64,000 nt of DNA from Haliangium sp963772315 (GCA_963772315.1 CAVYWJ010000004.1:2232001-2296000); one strand, 5' to 3'; shown: positions 18,739 to 27,908, counted from the stretch's first letter. Made by a program: numbers and translations. Notes: a model not told the origin generated them from the sequence alone.

Positions 18739-19922
18739 AGACCTCGTACGACATCGCCGCGCGCCTCGCGCAGGTCCGCTCGCACCGCGCCAGCCGCTGG
18801 CTGGCCTCGCTGGTCCTGGCGCTGCGCATGATGCTCCACGACAAGGCCAAGTTCGCGGGCACCGTCCTCGGCGTGGTATTTGCTGTGGTCCTCGCGGCCC
18901 AGCAGGTCGGCGTGCTCATGGGACTCCTGTCCAAGAACACCATGCTGGTCGACAACGCCGGCGCCGACATCTGGATCGTGCCGCCCGGCACCACCCTGGC
19001 CCAGCCCGGCCAGCGCATGTTGACCCAGCTCGTGTACCAGGCCCGCTCGGCGCCGGGCGTGGCCCAGGCCTCGGCTCTGGTCGTGTCCGGCACCTCGGTC
19101 GCCAAGCCCGGCGGCGGCAGCGAGGCCGTCACCCTCATCGGCGTCGATCTCGAGACCATGCTCGGCGGCCCCTGGAACATCGTGGCCGGCGACGTCTCGT
19201 CCCTGCGCCACGCCGACACCCTGTTCTTCGAGGACGCCCAGCGCGAGCGCTTCGGCGGCCTCAACCTCGGCAGCACCCGCGAGGTCGGCGGCTATCTCGT
19301 CCGCGTGGGCGGCTTCACCTGGGGCCTCATGCCCTTTGGCCCAGCCTACACCTTCGCCGAGATCGACACCGCGCGCACCCTCGCCGGCATGCCCGCGGAC
19401 CAGCTCAGCTTCGTCCTGGTCAAGGCGCAGCCGGGGGCGGACATCGACGCCCTGGCCCGCGACCTGGCCGCCCGCCTGCCCACGGCCGGCGTCATCACCC
19501 GCACTGCCTTCCACGACACCATCGTCGGCACCCTGCTCAGCCAGCAGCTCGGCATCACCTTTGGCACCTCCACGGCCTTCGGCCTCATCATCGGCTTCAT
19601 CATCGTCGCGCTGTCCATGTTCTCGGCCGTGATCGACAACCTGCGCGAGTTCGGCACCCTCAAGGCGCTGGGCATGACCAACCTCGATCTCACCCGCATG
19701 CTGGTCGTGCAGTCGATCGCCTACGCCCTGATCGGCTCGTTCGTGGGCCTGGGCCTGGTCGGCGTCATCTCCGAGGGCATCCGCTCGGCCAACCTGGCCA
19801 TGATCGTCCCGCGCCAGCTCGTCTTCGGCCTGCCCGTCATCATGACCGTGCTGTGCATCCTCGCTTCCACCCTGGCCCTGCGCCGCGTGCGCAAGCTCGA
19901 ACCGGGAATGGTGTTCCGATGA
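18735..19922 (+). CDS. FtsX-like ABC exporter permease (DevC type)
   Basis: 395 residues from a GTG whose bases overlap the tolC stop (GTGA). One N-terminal helix (FAGTVLGVVFAVVLAAQQ), a periplasmic domain of about 230 residues (ADIWIVPPGTTLAQPGQR onward), then three C-terminal helices, as in MacB/FtsX and cyanobacterial DevC permeases. The motif LREFGTLKALGMTNLDL before the second helix is the coupling region that contacts the ATPase. It belongs with the ATPase and DevB-like adaptor that follow. Confidence 0.9.
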   Translation: MKTSYDIAARLAQVRSHRASRWLASLVLALRMMLHDKAKFAGTVLGVVFAVVLAAQQVGVLMGLLSKNTMLVDNAGADIWIVPPGTTLAQPGQRMLTQLVYQARSAPGVAQASALVVSGTSVAKPGGGSEAVTLIGVDLETMLGGPWNIVAGDVSSLRHADTLFFEDAQRERFGGLNLGSTREVGGYLVRVGGFTWGLMPFGPAYTFAEIDTARTLAGMPADQLSFVLVKAQPGADIDALARDLAARLPTAGVITRTAFHDTIVGTLLSQQLGITFGTSTAFGLIIGFIIVALSMFSAVIDNLREFGTLKALGMTNLDLTRMLVVQSIAYALIGSFVGLGLVGVISEGIRSANLAMIVPRQLVFGLPVIMTVLCILASTLALRRVRKLEPGMVFR

Positions 19923-20701
19923 TCTCCACGAACGTCCAGAGCGCGCCGGCAGCGCAGCTGGCGCCGGCAGCGCAGCTCGCGCCGGCAGCGCAGCTCGCGC
20001 CGGCAGCGCAGCTCGCGATCGACGCCCGCAGCGTCACCAAGGTGTTCGGCACCGGCGCGCTCGCGTACCAGGCCCTGCGCGGCGTCGATTTCCAGGTCGC
20101 GCCCGGCGAGTTCGTCATGCTGGTCGGCCCCTCGGGCAGCGGCAAGACCACGCTGCTGTCGATCCTCGGCTGCGTGCTCACGGCCACGGCCGGCGAGATC
20201 TCGCTGTTCGGCACCCGCATCACGGGCCTGAAGGAGCGTGACATGCCGGCGCTCCGCCGCGCGCTCATCGGCTTCGTGTTCCAGGGTCACAACCTGATCG
20301 CGTCCCTCTCCGCGCTCGACAACGTGCGCCTGGTCCTGCAGATGCGCGGCGTGTCCGCGCGCGAGTCCTCGCGTGAGGCCGAGCAACTGCTCCAGCGCGT
20401 GGGCCTCGGCGACAAGCTGTGGAACACCCCGGCCGCGCTCTCGGGCGGCCAGCGCCAGCGCGTGGCCATTGCCCGCGCCCTGGCCGGCGCGCCGCCCCTG
20501 GTCCTGGCCGACGAGCCCACGGCCGCGCTCGACGCCGTGTCCGGTCTCGAGGTCACCCAGCTCCTGCTGAAGCTCTGCCGCGAGAGCGGCGTCACGGTCG
20601 TGGTCGTCACCCACGACAATCGCATTTTTCATCTCGCCGATCGCATCGTCCACATCGAGGACGGTCACATCGTCGACGCCCCCCAGGGAGGTCACTCATG
20701 A
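19919..20701 (+). CDS. ABC transporter ATPase (DevA/MacB type)
   Basis: 260 residues; the start overlaps the permease stop (ATGA). Walker A is VGPSGSGKTTLLS, the Q-loop is in FVFQGHNLIASLSALDNV, the signature is LSGGQRQRVAIARALA, Walker B is PLVLADEPTAALD and the switch is VTHDNR. The first 40 residues carry an Ala/Pro/Gln tandem repeat that is absent from usual 230-residue homologues. It powers the FtsX-like permease encoded just upstream. Confidence 0.94.
   Translation: MISTNVQSAPAAQLAPAAQLAPAAQLAPAAQLAIDARSVTKVFGTGALAYQALRGVDFQVAPGEFVMLVGPSGSGKTTLLSILGCVLTATAGEISLFGTRITGLKERDMPALRRALIGFVFQGHNLIASLSALDNVRLVLQMRGVSARESSREAEQLLQRVGLGDKLWNTPAALSGGQRQRVAIARALAGAPPLVLADEPTAALDAVSGLEVTQLLLKLCRESGVTVVVVTHDNRIFHLADRIVHIEDGHIVDAPQGGHS
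19943..20014 (+). repeat. 18-bp coding tandem repeat, 4 copies
   Basis: Four perfect or near-perfect copies of an 18-bp unit (GCGCCGGCAGCGCAGCTC, first copy ending G) encode APAAQL repeated near the N-terminus of the ATPase. The unit length keeps the frame. It sits outside the nucleotide-binding fold, so copy number is probably free to vary. Confidence 0.9.
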
Positions 20702-21804
20702 GGCGCATCCGAGCTCGCTGGTACTGGCCGCTGGTGCTGGCCTTTCTCATCCTGATGGCGTTCAACGCGCAGAAGCTCCTGCGCGCCGACCCGCCGACCA
20801 CGCCTCGTCCCCCGGACGTGCTCGCGGCCGAGCGCACGGCCACGCCGCCGCCCGGCACCGCGGACGAGCGCGACCGCCCGCCGCCCGCCGGCAGCATCAG
20901 CGGCAACGGCGTGATCGAGCCGGCCCGGCCCGAGACCAGGGTCGGCGCGGCCATGTCCGGCCGCATCGCGGCCGTTGCTGTCACCGAGGGCCAGAAGGTG
21001 AGCCCGGGCGATGTCCTGGTCGAGTTCGAACAGGAGGTCGAGAAAGCCAGCCTGGCCGCGGCCGAGGCCGACGTGGCTGCGGCGAGAGCCCAGCTCCTCC
21101 GCAGCGTGCGCGGCAATCGCAGCGAGGACGTGGCCGCGGCCCTGGCCGACGCCGAGACCGCCCGCGCCCGCGCCGACCTCTCGCGCGGCGTGGTCGAGCG
21201 CCTGGAGCAGGTGCAGAAGGGCGGGGGCGCCACCGTCGACGAGGTCGAGCGCGCCCGCCGCCAGGCCGAGGCTGACGCGGCCGCGGCCCGCGCGTCCGAC
21301 TCACGCCGCCAGGGCGTGGTCGCGGGCTCGCGCCGCGAGGACGTCGAGCTCGCGCGTTCCCAGTTTGCCGCGGCCGAGGCCCGCCGCGACCAGGCCCGCG
21401 CTGTGCTCGATCGCCTGACCGTGCGCGCGCCGATCGCGGGCGAGATCATGCAGGTCAAGTATCGCGTGGGCGAGTACTACCAGCCCGCGGGCGATCCCTT
21501 GATCGTCCTCGGGGACACCTCCCAGCTCACCGTGCGCATGGACGTGGACGAGCGCGACATCGGCCGCGTCACCGAGGGCGCCCGCCTCACCGTGCGCGCC
21601 AACGCCTTCCCGGGCAGCGACTTCACCGGCACGGTGTCCGAGCTCGGCCGCCGCATGGGCCGCAAGAACGTGCGCACCGACGACCCCACCGAGCGCAACG
21701 ACACCAAGATCCTCGAGGTCGTCGGCGTGCTCGACGCCCCGGCCGGCCTCATCGTGGGCCAGCGCGTCACCTGCTACGTCACCGCCCCCGACGCCGCGCC
21801 GTAG
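20698..21804 (+). CDS. HlyD/DevB family periplasmic adaptor
   Basis: 368 residues, start overlapping the ATPase stop (ATGA). There is an N-terminal membrane anchor (WYWPLVLAFLILMAFNAQ), a split lipoyl domain (SGRIAAVAVTEGQKVSPGD and LTVRAPIAGEIMQVKYRVG), a long Ala/Arg/Glu coiled-coil hairpin between them, and a C-terminal beta-barrel with LTVRMDVDERDIGRV and FPGSDFTGTV. This matches DevB-type membrane fusion proteins and would bridge the FtsX permease to the TolC protein encoded in the same operon. Confidence 0.92.
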   Translation: MRRIRARWYWPLVLAFLILMAFNAQKLLRADPPTTPRPPDVLAAERTATPPPGTADERDRPPPAGSISGNGVIEPARPETRVGAAMSGRIAAVAVTEGQKVSPGDVLVEFEQEVEKASLAAAEADVAAARAQLLRSVRGNRSEDVAAALADAETARARADLSRGVVERLEQVQKGGGATVDEVERARRQAEADAAAARASDSRRQGVVAGSRREDVELARSQFAAAEARRDQARAVLDRLTVRAPIAGEIMQVKYRVGEYYQPAGDPLIVLGDTSQLTVRMDVDERDIGRVTEGARLTVRANAFPGSDFTGTVSELGRRMGRKNVRTDDPTERNDTKILEVVGVLDAPAGLIVGQRVTCYVTAPDAAP

Positions 21805-21865
21805 CCCGAGCCGTATGGCACCGTGCTCCGGTGCGGCAGCCGGCAAGACTGTGAGCGCGACCTAG

Positions 21866-21878
21866 GTGACTGGTGCTT
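21866..21878 (+). repeat. left terminal inverted repeat of the IS
   Basis: GTGACTGGTGCTT; 12 of 13 bases match the right end in inverted orientation. Confidence 0.8.
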
Positions 21879-21929
21879 TTCGTGCGGGTCCGGATTGCCC
21901 GGTGCGAGGAGGCGGGTTAGGAAGGGAGC

Positions 21930-23642
21930 ATGACGATGGGTCGTGCGCCCAAGCATGGGGATCTGTTCTCCTCGACGGTGGACTATTGCAGACTGAAGCT
22001 GGGTCCGACGTCGATCTACCGACTCCTGCACGAGCATTGCCATCGGCTGTTCCCCGACGAGATGTTCGCGGATCTGTTCGAGGACATCGGGCGGGAATCG
22101 ATACCGCCGCAGATCGTGGCGGTGGTGATGGTGCTGCAGCGGCTGGAAGGGCTGTCGGATCGCGAGGCGGTGGAACGATTCGCGTATGACCTGCGGTGGA
22201 AGTACGCAGCCGGGGGCTTGTCGTTCGATCACGCCGGGTTCGTGCACACGGTGCTGGTGAGGATGCGGGCCAAGCTGCAAAGATCGGCGCGGCCCGGTCG
22301 AATCTTCGAAGTGGCCCTGGAGGCGGCGCGGGATGCTGGGATGCTGGGGCGGAAGCGGGTGCTGGACTCGACGCCGCTCTACGATGCGGTGGCGACGCAG
22401 GACACGGTGACCATGATCCGGGCGGCGCTCCGGGGACTCTTGCGAGTTGCCGGCGAGCCGCTGCAGGCCGAGCTGCGCGGGGTGCTCCGGCGAGACGACG
22501 ACTACGTGTCGGCAGGCAAGCCAGCATGTGACTGGACGGATAAGAAGGCCCGAGACCAGCTGGTCGATGAGCTGTGCCGGGACGCCTACGCCGTGCTGGC
22601 CGCGCTCGATGACCGGCTGCTGAGCGGCGAGGTGCGCCAGGCCAGCGAGCTCCTGGCGACCGTGGTGGGGCAGGATATCGAAAGCACGGAGGACGGACGA
22701 TTTCGGATTGCCCGGCGGGTTGCGAAGGACCGTGTGATCTCGACCGTGGATCCCGAAGCGCGCCATGGCCACAAGACCTCGGCGCGCGGGTTCGATGGCT
22801 ACAAGGGCCACATCAGCATCGACCCCGACAGCGAGATCATCACCGCGACGGCCGTGACTCCTGGCAATGCGGGAGATGGCAGCGTGGCCAAGGAGCTGCT
22901 TGCCGAAGCCCTGCCAGCCAGCAAGGAATCATCGGGGAAGCCTTCGGTCGATGCCGAGACTGGGTCTGGAGATGAACCGGTCGATGTCACCGGTTCGAGC
23001 TCTCACCCGAATACCGAGCCAGCACACCTCGAGGGTGACGAGCCACCTGCGGTTGCCGTCGTCCACGAGTCTGCCTCCCTCGAAGTCTACGGCGACTCTG
23101 CCTACGGCGCGGGCGAGATCCTGGCCCACCTGGACGAACACGCGGTCACGGCTTACGTGAAGGTGCAGCCACCGGCGGCGCCCCAGGGAAAGCTCTCCAA
23201 GGACAGCTTCTCCATCGATCTCGCGCAAGCCACGGTGACCTGCCCCGCGCAGCACACCGTTCCCATCCGCTTCCAAGGCAACTCTGCTCTTGCTCGATTT
23301 GGCGCTCATTGCAGCCAGTGCCCGCTACGCGCCCAGTGCACGGACAGCCGAGAGGGGCGCACGATTCGGATCCATCCTCACGAATCATTACTGGCGCGCG
23401 CCCGCCAGCAACAACGCTCCGATCCTGCCTGGCAAGAACGTTACCGGGCGACACGACCCAAGGTCGAACGCAAGCTGGCCCACCTGATGCGGCGCAAGCA
23501 CGGAGGCCGACGGGCTCGCCTGCGAGGTGTGATCCGCATCGCCTGGGACTTCGCCTTGCTCGCCGCTGCGGCCAACCTGCAGCGACTGGCGCGATTTCTC
23601 AACGCGCCCCGAGTTCCCACCGCCTCCCCGGCCGCCTCATGA
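21930..23642 (+). CDS. IS1182 family transposase
   Basis: 570 residues starting MTMGRAPKHGDLF. The N-terminal IS1182 domain includes FADLFEDIGRESIPPQ and DREAVERFAYDLRWKYA. The RNase H-like DDE core contains RVLDSTPLYDAVA (first Asp), HGHKTSARGFDGYKGHISID and LEVYGDSAYGAGE (second Asp). A zinc-ribbon-like HCSQCPLRAQCT and an R-rich C-terminus follow. The frame is uninterrupted, so the enzyme may be active. Confidence 0.93.
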   Translation: MTMGRAPKHGDLFSSTVDYCRLKLGPTSIYRLLHEHCHRLFPDEMFADLFEDIGRESIPPQIVAVVMVLQRLEGLSDREAVERFAYDLRWKYAAGGLSFDHAGFVHTVLVRMRAKLQRSARPGRIFEVALEAARDAGMLGRKRVLDSTPLYDAVATQDTVTMIRAALRGLLRVAGEPLQAELRGVLRRDDDYVSAGKPACDWTDKKARDQLVDELCRDAYAVLAALDDRLLSGEVRQASELLATVVGQDIESTEDGRFRIARRVAKDRVISTVDPEARHGHKTSARGFDGYKGHISIDPDSEIITATAVTPGNAGDGSVAKELLAEALPASKESSGKPSVDAETGSGDEPVDVTGSSSHPNTEPAHLEGDEPPAVAVVHESASLEVYGDSAYGAGEILAHLDEHAVTAYVKVQPPAAPQGKLSKDSFSIDLAQATVTCPAQHTVPIRFQGNSALARFGAHCSQCPLRAQCTDSREGRTIRIHPHESLLARARQQQRSDPAWQERYRATRPKVERKLAHLMRRKHGGRRARLRGVIRIAWDFALLAAAANLQRLARFLNAPRVPTASPAAS

Positions 23643-23797
23643 GGCTGGGGCAGCCCTGGGGCCGCTCCGGCAGGCTCCAAACCCGTTCTCGCACCCTGCA
23701 ACGGCCGCTTCCGCCCTGATTCACGACCATCTTCGGCTGAGCTTCGCCGGCCAAGATCGACCCCTGTTCAAACCCAGGCTCCTCCCAACCCGGCTCT

Positions 23798-23810
23798 AAG
23801 CACCAGCCAC
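23798..23810 (-). repeat. right terminal inverted repeat of the IS
   Basis: AAGCACCAGCCAC on the plus strand, the inverted partner of the left end, followed by CTAG. Confidence 0.8.
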
Positions 23811-24766
23811 CTAGTTCGGTAGTCGCTCGAGCACGATCCTGGCTGCAGTACGCACGTTCTCGTCCGGATCGCTGGCGAGCACTGGCTCGAGCAAGGCCCG
23901 CAATCCGGGCCGGGCCAGCTCTTCCAGGTAGAAAGGAACCTCCTGGCGCACCATGGGATCGCTGTCGTGCAGCCGTTCGACCAGGCGAGTATGCACATCG
24001 ATGGTACGCCCCTCGATCTGCTGGCCGTCGAAGGTTGCAAACGGCAAGAGGTGACGCAATGCCATCGTGCGGTAATGCGGGATCTCGCTCGCGAGCGTCC
24101 TCTGCACCGCCGGATAGCCCGACACATCTCCCAGCTGGGCGAGGAAGAACGCGGCTTGTAGGCATCTGCGAACGGATCTGGCGATCGTGACGCGGTCTTC
24201 AGGTACTGGCGGCCGCGCTCGCGCTCGCCGCGCAGCACCAGGGACATCGCGGCCTCGATGGCCGCGTCACGGCCGCTCTCGGGCTGCTCGAGCATGCGAC
24301 TCAGCAGCTCGACGAGTCGCTCATCGGCGCTGCGATCACTGGCGCGACAGCGGCCGATGACATGAGCCGCTGCATACCGGCGAATGCCGTCACCGCTGGG
24401 TTGCGGCCTGGTGCAGGGCAGCCGTGGTCACGACTGGCTCCTCGGCCTGGATGCCTTTGCGAGCACCAGACAGGGCTTGCGCCATGCCCGCGTAGGAGCG
24501 GCGCTCGCGTTCGATGAGCTGCGCCGTGCGGTTGCTCAGACCCGCATCATGGATATGGGGCTCGCAGGGAATACCGTCTGGCTCGGCTGACTGCATGACA
24601 CTCTCCGTGCTGGTGGAACGGGTAGGGGCCGGCTGCCGGCCGGGCCGGGAGCGCTCGCGGGTGTGGCAGGCGACGAGCACGAGCCAGGCGACCGCGAGGA
24701 GCGCGCGGGCACGCGCCCGGCACCGAGGGCGCGCGCGCGGGCGGGGGGGCGCCGCGGGCGCCTCAC
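23811..24766 (-). pseudogene. HEAT-repeat lipoprotein gene, frameshifted and cut at its 3' end by the IS
   Basis: Read from a GTG at 24766 that overlaps the stop of the upstream gene (GTGA). After an Arg-rich start, a frame change in the C7 run near 24745-24751 gives a hydrophobic segment ending in a lipobox (ALLAVAWLVLVACH). Then come a spacer with ERERRSYAGMAQALSGARKG, a second frame change near 24405, RRYAAAHVIGRCRASDRSAD and RMLEQPESGRDAAIEAAMSL, a third change near 24160, and QAAFFLAQLGDVSGYPAV and LVERLHDSDPMVRQEVPF. The last segments are helical HEAT/Armadillo-like repeats. The last codon and stop come from the CTAG next to the IS, so the original C-terminus may be lost. Confidence 0.6.
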
Positions 24767-25659
24767 AGCGTCCGGCCATGATTCTCGACCGCGGTGGCCA
24801 GGGCTTCATAGCGAGGCTTGCCGTCGGCATAAGCGCGAATCTCGCCAGCATAGGCATCGTGACTCGCACCCGCGCCCATGTACCACTTGAAGTTCTCCTG
24901 GATGAGGAGCTGACGGCAGGCTTCGAGCAGGCTGGTCACGTCGGCGTTCGCGGAGGCGGCACGGATGCGGCACGGATGCTGGTCGCTGCGCATTTGGCGT
25001 TGACCAGCGCCACACGCTGATCTTGCAAACTCCGCCCTGGAGTCGCCAGACAGTGTTGGCAAATGCAGGCTCGTAGAACTCCTCGCCGAACGGGCTGACC
25101 CCTCGTCCGCCCGGCTGGCTGAAGCTGAGGTTGAAGTTCCCTTGTCCTGGATCGAGCTTTGGCGTGGCTCCTGCGCCGGTGCCCCGGCTGTTGTCGAACG
25201 AAAGGTCGAGATCGAGAACGACCGGCACGCCGGTCGATGCAGAGGTTCCCGTATCCCGGCTGGTCTCACCTGCGAGATTGCCGTCTGTGTCTCCCTTGCT
25301 CTTGTTGAGGCCGGGACCCGTGATCAATGGGATGGTTCCCGCGAGCAGCTGTCCGGCATCGGTCAGGGTTTCAGACTCCCCGGCTGGTGCTTGTTGTCCT
25401 CCATCGACCGGCAGGGTTGATGCGCCTGAAATCCCGCGATGGGCAAGATCCATGAGCGGATCGTCCGTCCACTCTGCCAATGAGCGAGTTCGGGGGCTGT
25501 CCCCTCTCTCGGTGCGTCTGGCTTGCGCTGGACAGCCCGCTGGCCCGGCAGCTTGCTCGTCGGCGTGACCTTGCCTGGTGCTGGACGTGGTGCCGATTGC
25601 AGCGCGAGACTGTCACTCGACTGCTCGGAAGGCTCGCGTTGCCGGCCATCCTTTTTCAT
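24763..25659 (-). pseudogene. frameshifted gene with a DUF4157/eCIS-core-like N-terminus
   Basis: The start MKKDGRQREPSEQSSD at 25659 is preceded by a purine-rich ribosome-binding site. The segment APGKVTPTSKLPGQRAVQRK resembles the conserved beginning of myxobacterial DUF4157 (extracellular contractile injection-associated) proteins, but the HExxH core is not found. After a frame change near 25475 comes MAEWTDDPLMDLAHRGI and a Gly/Thr-rich region. After another near 25070 comes the C-terminal SLLEACRQLLIQENFKWYMG and GEIRAYADGKPRYEALATAV. About 298 residues if repaired. The stop overlaps the GTG of the HEAT-repeat gene, so the two form a coupled pair. Function unknown; the DUF4157 link is tentative. 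Confidence 0.45.
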
Positions 25660-25976
25660 GTCGGGCTCCCTCTCGACGGATGGGGACGGCAGCCGGCACG
25701 GTCTTGTTTTCCCGCATGGGCTGTCTCACGTGCCGCCGATGAGCTGCTCATCCCTCACCCGAGAGGATGTTCCCACTGCTGACTACTCGTCAAGACTAAC
25801 CTGTCGAGGTCGTACTCTCTCCTGCCGATTCTAGATATTTCTGTCCCCGGGAAATTCCGAAATGCTCGTGACCAAATTTGATCCTGGCAGCGACGGCCGC
25901 GATGAGCAGGAGCTATCGGGCTTCTGAAGGCGCGACGAGCTTGCGACGAGTACAAGGCGTGTAACACTCCCAGGCG

Positions 25977-26822
25977 ATGATCTTTCCAAGCGAGCTGCAG
26001 TCGTCCGAGAGCGTGGCCCGCCACTACGACTCCCTCAGCGATTTCTACCTGGAGGTCTGGGGCGAGCACGTGCATCACGGGCTCTGGCTCGACGGGCGCG
26101 AATCGCCGGACGAGGCGGTCTTGCAGCTCGTCAGGGTGGTCGCCGAGGAGGCGCGCATCGGCGAGGGGACGCGGGTCTGCGACGTCGGTTGCGGCTATGG
26201 CGGCACCGCCCGTGAGCTGGTCCAGCGCTACGGCGCGCGGGTCACCGCGCTGACCATCTCAACGGCGCAGCTCGCGTTTGCCCTCGGACGTGCGGACGGC
26301 TATGACAATCCGACGTACCTCCTGCAGGACTGGCTCGACAGCGATCTGCCCCCGGCGTCGCAAGAGGTGGTGCTCTCGATCGAGAGCTCCGAGCACATGG
26401 CGGACAAGCCGGCCTTCTTCGCCCAGGTGGCGCGCGTGCTGAGAGCAGGCGGACGCTCGGTCATCTGCGCCTGGCTGTCGCCGGAGAGTCCCACGCCATG
26501 GCAGGTGCGCTATCTGCTCGAGCCGATCTGCCGCGAGGGCCGGCTGCCGAGCATGGGATCGGAGAGCGACTACCGCCGGTTCTTCGCAGACGCTGGCATG
26601 CGGGTCGAGGGTTTTCGCGACGTCAGCGAGCAGGTCAAGAAGACCTGGCCGCTGTGCATTGCACGGTTCCTGAAGGGGCTCGTCACCGAGTCTTCTTACC
26701 GGCGCTTCGTGCTGCAGTCTTCCAACCAGGATCGCGTGTTCGCCAAGACCCTGCTCCGTCTCTGGGCCGCGTACGAGACCAGGAGCATGCGGTACGGCAT
26801 CTTCACCGCGGTCAAAGAGTAG
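25977..26822 (+). CDS. SAM-dependent methyltransferase (CFA/tocopherol methyltransferase-like)
   Basis: 281 residues. Class I methyltransferase fold: motif I VCDVGCGYGGTARELV near residue 68, the acidic strand region LTISTAQLAFALGR, LLQDWLDSDLPPAS, and EVVLSIESSEHMADKPAFF followed by RVLRAGGRSVICAW. The SIESSEHM segment is typical of the gamma-tocopherol/sarcosine methyltransferase and cyclopropane synthase branch, which act on small molecules or lipids. The C-terminal helical cap (SDYRRFFADAGM to QVKKTWPLCIARF) also fits. Substrate is unknown. Confidence 0.88.
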   Translation: MIFPSELQSSESVARHYDSLSDFYLEVWGEHVHHGLWLDGRESPDEAVLQLVRVVAEEARIGEGTRVCDVGCGYGGTARELVQRYGARVTALTISTAQLAFALGRADGYDNPTYLLQDWLDSDLPPASQEVVLSIESSEHMADKPAFFAQVARVLRAGGRSVICAWLSPESPTPWQVRYLLEPICREGRLPSMGSESDYRRFFADAGMRVEGFRDVSEQVKKTWPLCIARFLKGLVTESSYRRFVLQSSNQDRVFAKTLLRLWAAYETRSMRYGIFTAVKE

Positions 26823-26967
26823 TTGCGCACTCCGACGCAGGCCGCCTGGATGACCTCGCGGCAGCGTGGCGCTCTCGTAAAGCCTTGGCGTCATTGTATT
26901 CCGCTTCGGAGAGGGCACCTTGCTGCCTGAGCTGGCCGAGTCGTTCGAGCTCTTGTGTCAAGGACAT
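26812..26967 (-). CDS. SHOCT-domain small protein
   Basis: 51 residues from MSLTQELERLGQLRQQ at 26967, preceded by GGAG. The ELERLGQLRQQGALSEAEYN stretch is the SHOCT (short C-terminal) motif, normally a short oligomerisation or membrane-proximal helix pair. Here it is nearly the whole protein. Its end overlaps the convergent methyltransferase gene by 11 bp. A longer start at 27045 is less likely. Confidence 0.65.
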   Translation of the reverse strand: MSLTQELERLGQLRQQGALSEAEYNDAKALRERHAAARSSRRPASECATTL

Positions 26968-27160
26968 GAAATCTCCAGTCGTGTTCTGCGATCGTGCATG
27001 TGTCGATAGGATGAAACGTTCATTCGCTACATCCAGCCACGCCACCGATGGTCGGCGCTGACGATATCCAGCCTGATCTGCAAGGGCTGCGCAGGGAGCA
27101 CGCCCTGCTCGTTTCCAAATCTCGTGCCACGCGTCGCAGATGGGTTATGGATGGCGCGGC

Positions 27161-27210
27161 GTGTTCATTCTAGGCAAAGGGTGTTCAGGCTGGACACGCG
27201 GGCGTGTTCA
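27161..27210 (+). promoter_or_regulatory. GTGTTCA repeats and dyad upstream of the SRPBCC gene
   Basis: GTGTTCA occurs at 27161-27167, 27181-27187 and 27204-27210. The last copy is half of an inverted repeat, TGGACACG-CGGG-CGTGTTCA (27191-27210), with 7 of 8 arm bases paired. It ends 22 bp before the GTG start at 27233, a normal operator position. The binding protein is not identified. Confidence 0.4.
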
Positions 27211-27232
27211 CTGGCTGTGCTAAGGTTCGGGT

Positions 27233-27691
27233 GTGAGCTCGACCCGCATCAGTCTCCGCATCAACGCACCCCGCGCGAGGGTCTATCGCGCGCTCCTCGA
27301 TGCGCGCGCGATAGCGACGTGGAAGGTGCCGACCGGCATGACCTGCCACGTGCATGCGTTCGAAGCCCGCGAAGGGGGCTCGTTCCGGATCTCGCTCACG
27401 TACGACGCGCCGACCGGGACCGGCAAGACGACCGCGCACACCGACACGTACCACGGCCGCTTCGTCAAGCTCGTGCCGGACGAGCAGATCGTCGAAGCAG
27501 TCGAGTTCGAGACGGCAGATCCCACGATGCGCGGCGAGATGACGATCGCGATCACGCTCGTCGATGCAGACGGCGGCACCGATGTCCTCGCCGTGCACGA
27601 CGGGCTACCGCCCGGCGTGCCGCCCGCCGACAACGAGGCCGGCTGGCGATCGTCACTCGGAAAGCTCGCGGCGCTGGTCGAGGCGGGCTAG
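27233..27691 (+). CDS. SRPBCC/AHSA1-like domain protein
   Basis: 152 residues from a GTG start. The AHSA1 (Aha1 C-terminal-like, START superfamily) fold is visible from ISLRINAPRARVYRALLD, then WKVPTGMTCHVHAFEARE, GGSFRISLTYD, YHGRFVKLVPDEQIVEAVEF and AVHDGLPPGVPPADNEAGW. These are stand-alone ligand-binding helix-grip proteins, often next to ArsR regulators; none is adjacent here. Ligand unknown. Confidence 0.88.
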   Translation: MSSTRISLRINAPRARVYRALLDARAIATWKVPTGMTCHVHAFEAREGGSFRISLTYDAPTGTGKTTAHTDTYHGRFVKLVPDEQIVEAVEFETADPTMRGEMTIAITLVDADGGTDVLAVHDGLPPGVPPADNEAGWRSSLGKLAALVEAG

Positions 27692-27908
27692 AACGCGCGC
27701 GCCCCGGCCCGCCGTGGTGATCGCGCCGAGCACCCGGGAACGAAATCGAGCGCGCGCGTTCCGTGGCGGTCCGGGAGACCTGGGATCGACCACGTACGCC
27801 CGCGACTCGGCCAGGCCGGGGCGATCTTCCGGCCTCGTCTGGCGTACTCTGTCCGCACACCCGACCCAGAACCGGCCACGCTGCCACTGCCCGCAGGACA
27901 TCCCTCCC

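Larger units (their letters stand above)
21866..23810 (+). mobile_element. IS1182-family insertion sequence
   Basis: About 1,945 bp bounded by 13-bp imperfect inverted repeats (GTGACTGGTGCTT left, GTGGCTGGTGCTT at the right end read inward). A CTAG lies directly outside each end (21862-21865 and 23811-23814) and is best read as a 4-bp target duplication of a palindromic target. It contains one intact transposase gene. The element landed at the 3' end of the HEAT-repeat lipoprotein gene, whose present stop codon is made from the CTAG. The matching ends and the open transposase suggest recent or recently active insertion. Confidence 0.88.
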
